Shown: piece after piece, positions 58,201 through 64,000 of the stretch
Position numbering within the stretch: the first letter of the stretch is position 1
Layout: the number at the start of each line of letters is the position of its first letter
Assembly (NCBI GenBank): GCA_033239005.1
Contig: BSQZ01000018.1
Location: 7,966,536-8,030,535 of the forward strand
Direction: 5' to 3'
DNA length: 64,000 nucleotides
DNA from: Lamellibrachia satsuma
Lineage: Eukaryota > Annelida > Polychaeta > Sabellida > Siboglinidae
Position numbers and translations under genes: made by a program
The notes under the pieces: model-generated
Told to the model about the DNA's origin: nothing
What the model saw: only the letters and a program-made list of their open reading frames with translations
Databases searched by the model: none

Positions 58201-61200
58201 GTTTGTAGAGGGAGTGTATGTTTTTAGAGGGAGTGTATGTTTGTAGAGGAGTGTATGTTTGTAGAGGGAGTGTATGTTTGTAGAGGGAGTGTATGTTTGT
58301 AGAGGGAGTGTATGTTTGTAGAGGAGTGTATGTTTGTAGAGGGAGTGTATGTTTGTAGAGGGAGTGTATGTTTGTAGAGGGAGTGTATGTTTGTAGAGGG
58401 AGTGTATGTTTGTAGAGGGAGTGTATGTTTGTAGAGGAGTGTATGTTTGTAGAGGGAGTGTATGTTTGTAGAGGGAGTGTATGTTTGTAGAGGGAGTGTA
58501 TGTTTGTAGAGGGAGTGTATGTTTGTAGAGGGAGTGTATGTTTGTAGAGGGAGTGTATGTTTGTAGAGGGAGTGTATATTTGTAGAGGGAGTGTATATTT
58601 GTAGAGGGAGTGTATGTATGTAGAGGGAGTGTATGTTTGTAGAGGATTGTATGTTTGTTGAGGAGTGTATGTTTGTAGAGGAGTGTATATTTGTAGAGGG
58701 AGTGTATGTATGTAGAGGGAGTGTATGTTTGTAGAGGAGTGTATGTTTGTAGAGGGAGTGTATGTATGTAGAGGGAGTGTATGTTTGTAGAGGGAGTGCA
58801 TCAGTAGTAGTCTGCCTTCCTGCTTCCTCTCCTTTCTTCCTATATCCCTTCCCCATTCCTTCTCCCCAGGGATAATATAGGGAATTACATGTATGGAGAT
58901 TGTTCGCTGATTTATCCTTGTTGCTACATGGTCTCTACAGGCGTATGTGCCAACTCCGTTTACCCTTAACTTCTAAGAATTTTCTTAAATTTGATGGTCT
59001 TACGGGCGTAGGAGACATTCTTTGTGGTTTTGTGCATTTTGAACAAGGCTTTTTTTGTAAGGGATAAGATCAGAATTGACTAAATTGCCTGTGAATCAAT
59101 AACAGATCATAAATTGACTAAATGGCCTGTGAATCAATAACAGATCAAAAACTGAATAAATGGCCTGTGAATCAATAGCAGATCACAAATTGACTAAATG
59201 GCCTGTGAATCAATAACAGGTCATGAGTTCAAATCACGTTGGAAGAGCAGCTCTCGTGAGTATTTAAACTGTGAACAGCAAAATCCAATCAATATATTCA
59301 AGTTTGCATGGTGAGCTCCTTTTCAACATGCACAACGAACCATCAGACTTAGATATTCATACGGGTTCATTTATGGGTCTTATAGATTGATGTTCCCAGT
59401 CTCACAGGTGTGCACCACTCACAGTGGGCACGCATGCAGCCTCTGCAGTCAACAATTAGACACACATTTGTTATAGCTTGTTTAAGTGCTGTGGGCTTCT
59501 CCACATACCGAGTGGCACATGTTCACGGCAACCAGCCACCACATGACTGAGCATGGTCGAATTCATATTTGGATAAATAAAATTCAAAGTAACAGAATTA
59601 TGGAAGAAAAGAACAAAGAGAATGAAACTGTCACACATAGGGCCACTACAGCCTCTTGCTAGGTCACACATAGGGCCACTACAGCCTCTTGCTAGGTCAC
59701 ACATAGGGCCACTACAGCCCCTTGCTAGGTCACACATAGGGCCACTACAGCCTCTTGCTAGGTCACACATAGGGCCACTACAGCCTCTGCCTAGGTCACA
59801 TATAGGGCCACTACAGCCTCTTGCTAGGTCACACATAGGGCCACTACAGCCTCTTGCTAGGTCACACATAGGGCCACTACAGCCTCTTGCTAGGTCACAC
59901 ATAGGGCCACTACAGCCTCTGCCTAGGTCACATATAGAGCCACTACAGCCTCTTGCTAGGTCACACATAGGGCCACTACAGCCCTTTGCTAGGTCACACA
60001 TAGGGCCACTACAGCCTCTTGCTAGGTCACACATAGGGCCACTACAGCCTCTGCCTAGGTCACATATAGAGCCACTACAGCCTCTGCCTAGGTCACACAT
60101 AGGGCCACTACAGCCTCTTGCTAGGTCACACATAGGGACACTACAGCCTCTTGCTAGGTCACACATAGGGCCACTACAGCCTCTGCCTAGGTCACATATA
60201 GGGCCACTACAGCCTCTTGCTAGGTCACACATAGGGCCACTACAGCCCCTTGCTAGGTCACACATAGGGCTACTACAGCCTCTTGCTAGGTCACATATAG
60301 GGCCACTACAGCCTCTTGCTAGGTCACACATAGGGCCACTACAGCCCCTTACTAGGTCACACATAGGGCCACTACAGCCTCTTGCTAGGTCACACATAGG
60401 GCCACTACAGCCTCTTGCTAGGTCACACATAGGGCCACTACAGCCTCTGCCTAGGTCACACATAGGGCCACTACAGCCTCTGGCTAGGTCACACATAGGG
60501 CCACTACAGCCTCTTGCTAGGTCACACATAGGGCCACTACAGCCTCTGCCTAGGTCACATATAGGGCCACTACAGCCTCTTGCTAGGTCACACATAGGGC
60601 CACTACAGCCCCTTACTAGGTCACACATAGGGCCACTACAGCCTCTTGCTAGGTCACACATAGGGCCACTACAGCCTCTTGCTAGGTCACATATAGGGCC
60701 ACTACAGCCTCTGCCTAGGTCACATATAGGGCCACTACAGCCTCTTGCTAGGTCACACATAGGGCCACTACAGCCTCTTGCTAGGTCAACAGCCAATCTA
60801 AGAACAAGTGATATCTGCCACTACTGCAACTATTGCCACTATTACCACTATTTACACAGGTTTCCAAAATTGGGCCTGAAACACAATGAATCTAAACAAG
60901 GGCTGACTCAACAAGGGTTGCTAAAAGTCTACCCAGAAAATGTAATTCTGTATCACAAAGGACTGGGGAATTGGGGTATGCTTAATCCATTTGACCCCAC
61001 AACAGCCGCTCTGTACAGTCCTGGAACGGCCGCCGCTGACCGCATACAGGACCCTCTATTAAAAAAAATCCTGGCGAATAACTATTGAACTAAATGCTAC
61101 CAATTTTTGCCGCACCCTAGTGGATACATTTTGCAACAACAACAGCTCGTTACGTGCATGTGTTGCCCTTTCGGAAATCTTGATTTTCATCGGTTTTGTT

Positions 61201-62738
61201 AACGCTATCTCAAAAATTTTTATTTCTATATTTGTCATGATAAAATATGGTGTAACCTGAAAAATAACCATCAGAATTTGATAATGTTTTCAGTGGTGCA
61301 AAGCCAACACATGTAGCTACATTTTCTTCACTGTGTTGCATAGTGTTATAGCATGGGATCATTGTCAAATGTCAGTCGCAAGGTAGAATAACTTTCAAAG
61401 TTTTAACAAATGTAATATTTTGTCTTTGCAAATTGTGATCAAATGTCAACATTTTATTAATATATCCTATTTCTATGTATACATGCATGTGGAGAAATTA
61501 CTACTCTTCAAAATAAACACAACTTGTAATTGTCAATATTGAATAGTTTTTTCTTCAGATTTTTTAACACAAGGAGGTAAAATCGCTTGAAATTTGCCAG
61601 AAATCCTGGGAACAGGGGAGCATGTTTGAATAAAATCCTGGGCCTAATGGGTTAATAAGGAGCAAACCAAAAATACAACAAATAATGCATGCATGCGTAC
61701 ACCTACACATTTTCCATGAATAACAAGCAATTTACATGATTTGGAGTTAAATGTCATAAGTCAAGTTCTGAATACATAACCTGTGTCAAAAGTATATTGT
61801 ATCACTCAAATTACTAAGCAGCATTGCCTATAGTATCAGTCATCTTTACACTGTCAGGAACAGCTAGCGTATTCAGACACGTACACTTCAGTTAAATCTA
61901 CTTCAACGTGCATTTGCACAAACTCTGCTGAAATGTTGTCGGGCATACAAAACATATGGAGGATTCATTTTAAAACAGAAGCAGGCGTTAGATAACAGGT
62001 TACCATAAATTTATTTTGGATGGCATCAACATTGGAGTAACAATCTAAAACCTAACGCAAAGACATAAATTTCACATTCTTATGAAATGGTATCCACTGG
62101 ACACAGGCAAAGATTAAAACAACATCCAGTCTACAACAGTCAAGTAATATCACCCCAATATTTAATTTTGTGTATGTGCATGTGCGTGCATGAATGTAAT
62201 GCACGTATGCACATACACATGTATGTATGCAAGCATTCATGTATGCATGCAAATATGCTAGCATGAATGCATGTTTAAATAACAGTATTAAGAATGTAGG
62301 TGGACATGTGCAAGCGCGTGTATGCGCGTGCATGTATGTGTGCATGTATGTGTGGTGTGCATGTACCTGTTCATGATTATCGCATTAAGCATATTTCACA
62401 TACAGTGCTGGTAACTAACAAAGGTAGTCAAAGGTGTTTTGAGCCATCACATGTGTTGCTAAATTTATCCCCAGCACCCTAGAGGGACATAACCTCTCCC
62501 TGATTAATCCCTTAGGGAGTAGGAAGAGCAGTTGTGTCCATCCCTGTCCATCTGCCATCCATCTCCCTTCCATCTCCCATCCATCCCCTGCCCATCTCCC
62601 ATCTATCCCTGTCCACCAGTCGGGAAGAAGACATGTTGGAGAGCTGTACTCACATAGTCATGGAAGGCCTTGGCTTCGCTAGAGTGATCACAAGTGTCCC
62701 TCCTCTCTGGGGCAGCACAGTACAGGTCCCAAAATACA
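37173..62738 (-). CDS. ssbp: SSBP2/3/4 (Ssdp) single-stranded DNA-binding-protein family gene; fourteen exons, 5' exons outside the window
   Basis: This gene encodes the SSBP/Ssdp adaptor, which binds and stabilises LDB/Chip in LIM-homeodomain and Wnt-enhanceosome complexes in the nucleus. Exons in coding order are 62738-62654, 54097-54056, 51652-51521, 50756-50685, 50350-50278, 49965-49877, 49087-48867, 45591-45549, 44874-44839, 44614-44563, 42107-42040, 41463-41391, 40874-40750 and 37295-37173. All use GT-AG and their phases agree. Together they give about 410 residues. Recognisable blocks are [59 protein letters not shown] and GTPRDD. The LisH-containing N-terminal exons lie to the right of the window. 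The C-terminus differs from the SPSMTMSV ending known in flies and vertebrates. Confidence 0.95.
37540..38990. repeat. 41/43-bp minisatellite, about 34 copies
   Basis: The unit is 'gttaaatgatcgtaggacc' then 'tgccacatagataggactca', with either 'aa' or 'gaaa' before the next copy. It lies in the last SSBP intron. Variants are interspersed, and some units read 'aacaatcgtaggacccg'. Confidence 0.95.
39430..40480. repeat. Degenerate 30-40-bp repeat, 'tttagacaacacagatac'
   Basis: More than twenty diverged units share 'tgtgtttagacaacacagat' with 'acagacatgaa'. Order and length are irregular, which suggests an old array. It lies in the last SSBP intron. A (CATCCCTTCC)-type short tract lies at about 39165-39210. 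Confidence 0.9.
40750..40874 (-). CDS. ssbp: SSBP exon with the GTPRDD block
   Basis: It completes Gly after VMN and encodes [20 protein letters not shown] then [25 protein letters not shown] and GTPRDD match the conserved C-terminal third of SSBP proteins. The donor is AAT/gtgagtaag; phase 0. Confidence 0.93.
40980..41390. other. SSBP intron, no recognised feature
   Basis: A short (AAT)n run lies at about 41152-41170. Nothing else was recognised. Confidence 0.5.
41391..41463 (-). CDS. ssbp: SSBP exon: [12 protein letters not shown] block
   Basis: This exon encodes [20 protein letters not shown] then HVMN, corresponding to the family's NFPMGPG.DGPMGG..HHMNG. The acceptor is 'atgttgtag' and the donor AATG/gtaagt; it leaves in phase 1. 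Confidence 0.94.
42040..42107 (-). CDS. ssbp: SSBP exon: [13 protein letters not shown] block
   Basis: It completes Asp and encodes [20 protein letters not shown] then PG. The vertebrate counterpart reads DSTNSGDNMYTLMN. The donor is GGG/gtaagt. Confidence 0.96.
42512..42952. repeat. 68-bp tandem repeat, about 6.5 copies
   Basis: The unit contains 'ataacaaaggaagtcaatac' and 'gcttgacagtgttgataaca'. The copies are nearly identical. It lies in an SSBP intron. Confidence 0.95.
43290..43560. repeat. Purine-rich tract, degenerate GGAGGGAGGATGAC repeat
   Basis: The + strand is almost entirely purine over about 270 bp, with units of 10-15 bp such as 'ggagggaggatgacagagga'. The reverse-strand open frame at 43246-43734 is a by-product of the tract. 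Confidence 0.85.
43690..44225. repeat. Degenerate 18-bp repeat, 'cagcagtcagcaaacacat'
   Basis: About 25 irregular units of 'agcagtcagcaaacatgtc' are followed by two 39-bp copies containing 'atgacacgatgggtcaaaca' (44146-44220). It lies in an SSBP intron. Confidence 0.88.
44563..44614 (-). CDS. ssbp: SSBP exon: [11 protein letters not shown] block
   Basis: This exon encodes [17 protein letters not shown] and leaves in phase 1. [11 protein letters not shown] is diagnostic of the family. The acceptor is 'tgtttgcag'; the donor CAAG/gttagt is a weak variant. Confidence 0.96.
44839..44874 (-). CDS. ssbp: SSBP 36-bp microexon
   Basis: This exon encodes [12 protein letters not shown], matching the family's IPYSSASPGNYV. 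The acceptor is 'gtttgcag' and the donor AAT/gtaagtg; phase 0 at both ends. Confidence 0.94.
44880..45540. other. SSBP intron, nothing recognised
   Basis: This is unique AT-rich intron sequence without arrays or exons. Confidence 0.5.
45549..45591 (-). CDS. ssbp: SSBP 43-bp microexon: NRPWPPN
   Basis: It completes Met and encodes [14 protein letters not shown]. The family has GGGRPWPNPTNANS at this place. The acceptor is 'gttatacag' and the donor GGG/gtgagt. Confidence 0.93.
45655..48525. repeat. 46-bp satellite in an SSBP intron, about 62 units, with an 827-bp higher-order repeat
   Basis: The basic unit is 'aaaacacaatgaaagatggc' then 'tactgggtgctaacatattgaactca'. Marker variants recur at exactly 827 bp: 'ggtacaaacatatt' near 45918, 46745 and 47572, and 'ctaacttatt' at 46151, 46978 and 47805. 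827 equals 18 units of 46 bp minus a single 1-bp deletion that is itself a shared marker. About two and a half higher-order copies occupy roughly 45.9-48.1 kb. Confidence 0.95.
48867..49087 (-). CDS. ssbp: SSBP exon: Gly/Pro/Met repeat region
   Basis: This exon encodes [20 protein letters not shown] and continues with seven 8-residue repeats of the form GMGPGGPA, ending GGMTPLSM. Proline- and glycine-rich sequence is normal for this part of SSBP. The homogeneous 24-bp DNA repeats suggest recent slippage. The acceptor is 'ctgtccacag' and the donor CCAT/gtgagt; it leaves in phase 2. Confidence 0.94.
49133..49430. repeat. 41-bp minisatellite, about 7 copies
   Basis: The unit is 'cttaacaccacgtcaagtac' plus 'ttgacacaatcacatgactta'. 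It lies 45 bp upstream (on the - strand) of the preceding exon's acceptor and has no junction similarity. Confidence 0.94.
49877..49965 (-). CDS. ssbp: SSBP exon: [16 protein letters not shown]
   Basis: It completes Gly and encodes [20 protein letters not shown] then MNPTVSEFN. It corresponds to HPNMGGPMQRMTPPRGM of vertebrate SSBP. The donor is AAC/gtatgt; phase 0. Confidence 0.95.
50278..50350 (-). CDS. ssbp: SSBP exon: [15 protein letters not shown]
   Basis: This exon encodes [20 protein letters not shown] then DMRP and leaves in phase 1. The acceptor is 'tttatgtag' and the donor CCAG/gtgagt. Confidence 0.94.
50685..50756 (-). CDS. ssbp: SSBP exon: ISPRYPGG block
   Basis: This exon encodes [20 protein letters not shown] then VDFN, matching FMSPRYPGGPR.PLR.PNQ. 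The acceptor is 'ttgttgtag' and the donor AAC/gtgagt; phase 0. Confidence 0.96.
51060..51515. other. SSBP intron, nothing recognised
   Basis: This is unique AT-rich sequence with no array or exon. Confidence 0.5.
51521..51652 (-). CDS. ssbp: SSBP exon: APSP block with GAPMP repeats
   Basis: This exon encodes [20 protein letters not shown] then three GAPMP repeats and [10 protein letters not shown]. The vertebrate counterpart is AAPSPVLGNIPPGDGMPVG. The 15-bp in-frame repeats are a local expansion. The acceptor is 'ttcctacag' and the donor TCA/gtaagt; phase 0. Confidence 0.95.
51660..54050. other. SSBP intron, nothing recognised
   Basis: A short duplication of 'catatgcttcaaaacatttt' lies at about 51815-51860, and a C9 run at 52417-52425. 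I saw no array or exon. Confidence 0.5.
54056..54097 (-). CDS. ssbp: SSBP 42-bp microexon, possibly lineage-specific or alternative
   Basis: This exon encodes [14 protein letters not shown] between the FHDY and NPSAPSP blocks. Splice sites are good ('ctgttttcag', CAT/gtaagt) and both phases are 0, so skipping it keeps the frame. I do not recall an equivalent in vertebrate SSBP, where FHDY runs almost directly into AAAAPSP. Confidence 0.8.
54650..55045. repeat. Roughly 20-bp degenerate minisatellite, 'gtgggagggaccaacactga'
   Basis: About 18 irregular units. It lies in an SSBP intron. Confidence 0.9.
55555..55650. repeat. Short purine-rich GGGGAGAGGAG tract
   Basis: This is a roughly 90-bp almost pure purine run on the + strand, in an SSBP intron. 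Confidence 0.8.
55651..57740. other. SSBP intron, nothing recognised
   Basis: Several short open frames near 55800-56860 have no motif and no family resemblance. No array was seen. Confidence 0.5.
57741..57836. repeat. 35-bp tandem repeat, about 3 copies
   Basis: The unit contains 'gatgaacacaagtctcctac'. It is short and intronic. Confidence 0.8.
57965..58800. repeat. 18/19-bp minisatellite, about 44 copies
   Basis: The unit is 'agagggagtgtatgtttgt', with a 1-bp shorter variant 'agaggagtgtatgtttgt' interspersed. Reverse-strand frames are long because the repeat lacks stops. Confidence 0.95.
59070..59225. repeat. Roughly 38-bp tandem repeat, 4 copies
   Basis: The unit contains 'gactaaatggcctgtgaatc' and 'aataacagatcat'. 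Confidence 0.92.
59226..59628. other. SSBP intron, nothing recognised
   Basis: This is unique sequence between two arrays. Confidence 0.5.
59629..60788. repeat. 33-bp minisatellite, about 35 copies
   Basis: The unit is 'ctaggtcacacatagggcca' then 'ctacagcctcttg'. Because 33 is divisible by three and both strands lack stops, it gives long open frames in both directions with 11-residue periods. Those are repeat artefacts inside an SSBP intron. Confidence 0.95.
60800..62160. other. SSBP intron, nothing recognised
   Basis: No exon, array or mobile element was recognised. Confidence 0.5.
62161..62370. repeat. Alternating purine-pyrimidine tract, 'tgcatgtatgtgtgcatg'
   Basis: This is a low-complexity run of TG/CA/TA steps with no fixed unit length. 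Confidence 0.8.
62530..62620. repeat. Short 'ccatctcccatccatccc' repeat
   Basis: A pyrimidine-rich degenerate repeat immediately downstream (- strand sense) of the SSBP exon at 62654. Confidence 0.8.
62654..62738 (-). CDS. ssbp: SSBP exon: [13 protein letters not shown] block, the most 5' exon in the window
   Basis: It completes Cys from the preceding exon and encodes [20 protein letters not shown] then EAKAFHDY, almost identical to vertebrate SSBP ([28 protein letters not shown]). The acceptor is 'ttgttgcag' and the donor TAT/gtgagt. The upstream LisH exons are not in the window. Confidence 0.98.
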
Positions 62739-62744
62739 CTGCAA

Positions 62745-63125
62745 CAACAAGAGAGCATGGGGGTGTGAGCGTAGAACGGAACAGCGGACTGGCCGGCCAG
62801 CTACCAGCCAGCAGCTTAAAATCACAGCTACAGGCAGGCACCAGCCTGGTCTCACTGGTCTCTATGGTCTCCTACTCATGCATGGCTGGCTCATCTCCCT
62901 ACCTCATCTCCCTACTTCATCTCTCTACCTCATCACCAAATACAGCCACATTCACTACCAAATACTACACATTTTATATCTTATAACATCCATATAAGAT
63001 TTACATCCAATTCTTTCCTGGAATATAAAAACAAGATCAGGTGTTTACTCAGTAGCAGTCATCATACAAGGATTTATTTATTAATTAGTATATTTAAAAG
63101 CAACTTGGGTTATCCCTAGGAATCC
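62745..63125. other. SSBP intron, nothing recognised
   Basis: No SSBP exon encoding the family's PPGFLHSWWC segment could be found here on the - strand. Confidence 0.5.
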
Positions 63126-63129
63126 GTGT

Positions 63130-63625
63130 AGGGCTTATACTTATAGTAGGACAACAATGTACGTATGTGGAATACACCCATTAGGACCACAGTGTATATA
63201 TGTGGAACACGCCCATTAGGACCATAGTGTACATATGAGGAATATACCCATTAGGAGAACAGTGTACATATATGGAATACACCCATTAGGACAATAGTGT
63301 ATGTATGTGCATTAGGACCACAATGTACGTATGCGGAATACACCCATTAGGACAAGAGTGTATGTATGTAAAATACACCCATTAGGACAACAGTATGTGG
63401 AATACACCCATTACAACCACAGTGTACATATGTGGAATACACCCATTAGGATAACAGTGTACGTATGTGGAATACACCCATTAGGATAACAGTGTACATA
63501 TGTGGAATACACCCATTAGGATAACAGTGTACGTATGTGGAATACACCAATTACAATCACAGTATACATATGTGGAATACCCCCATTAGGACCACAGTGT
63601 TCGTATGTGGAATACACCCATATGT
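63130..63625. repeat. Roughly 35-bp minisatellite, about 14 copies
   Basis: The unit contains 'ggaatacacccattaggacc' and 'acagtgtacgtatgt'. It lies in an SSBP intron. Confidence 0.94.
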
Positions 63626-64000
63626 CATGTCTTCAGCTCATCAGGTAAGCCAGAAACTAAATTAACACGCAGTCAGTAACACTGGTCTTTATAAAAAATC
63701 AAAACCCAGTCACTTTGCCAGTTAACATCAAAACTTCATATTTCAGAAGCTCTGTTCTGCTGGAACGAAATTCAGATACAGCCGTGAACTACTGAACAAG
63801 GGAATAAATCAGAGAATGTTGGTGGTGGTCTGTAACATACCACAATCAGACGCAGTCTCTGTGCACTTGTCACCTACCATCACAGTGCAACAAGGCAGAG
63901 AAACAATCCCTAATTTGCTTATAGACTCATGCACTTTAACCTCAGTTTAGTATAGGTATTCACTTTTAACTTGTATTTTCACTACAATTTAATTTTAATG
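63626..64000. other. SSBP intron, nothing recognised
   Basis: No exon or array was seen up to the window edge. Confidence 0.5.

Noticed and set aside
57920..58856. 293-codon reverse open frame rich in Tyr/Thr/Ser
   Set aside because: It is translation of the 18/19-bp array in an SSBP intron.
59622..61088. 488-codon + strand open frame and a 441-codon - strand frame over the same DNA
   Set aside because: Both are products of a 33-bp minisatellite without stops on either strand. The peptides are pure 11-residue repeats and there is no start or splice context. The region is an SSBP intron.
62745..64000. Search for the SSBP exon encoding the family's PPGFLHSWWC segment
   Set aside because: No matching reverse-strand sequence with splice sites was found, so it must lie beyond the right edge.

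Overview
This is eukaryotic, intron-rich animal DNA, most likely from a marine invertebrate. The evidence is two conserved metazoan genes split into many short exons with GT-AG introns, a decayed CR1-type retrotransposon, and very abundant minisatellites. The protein-coding signal does not settle the phylum. A lancelet or a lophotrochozoan would both fit, and I leave this open. By my own tally tandem arrays occupy roughly 20 kb, about a third of the window. Most of the long open frames are these arrays, not genes.

Layout. Positions 1-8.3 kb hold a CR1 fragment, several minisatellites and a 970-bp foldback element; no first exon was found. Positions 8363-30676 on the + strand hold twelve exons of MFSD14 (the HIAT1 family of major facilitator transporters), complete from the first membrane helix to the stop codon but without the N-terminal exon. 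A 3.6-kb CR1 element sits antisense in one intron (18222-21821). Positions 30677-37172 form a non-coding convergent spacer with probable 3' UTRs and degenerate repeats. Positions 37173-62738 on the - strand hold fourteen exons of an SSBP2/3/4-type (Ssdp) gene, from the end of the LUFS/LisH region to the stop. Its first exons lie beyond the right edge. MFSD14 and SSBP converge tail to tail. Nothing suggests that they work together: one is a membrane transporter and the other a nuclear adaptor of LIM-homeodomain/LDB complexes.

The most unusual signal concerns where the minisatellites come from. At least two, probably three and perhaps four arrays in MFSD14 are amplified copies of the gene's own splice junctions. 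The array after the 8363-8458 exon repeats the last 29 exon bases plus the 5' splice site. The array before the 25056-25168 exon repeats the 3' splice site plus the first 17 exon bases about 37 times. The array after that exon resembles its donor. Every decoy acceptor would lead to a stop codon after six codons. In addition, the CR1 insertion duplicated a 53-bp target spanning another exon/intron boundary, so that splice donor is also present twice. An intron of SSBP carries a 46-bp satellite organised into an 827-bp higher-order repeat.

All exon boundaries were derived by hand from splice consensus, reading phase and remembered family sequences. No alignment or database search was run.
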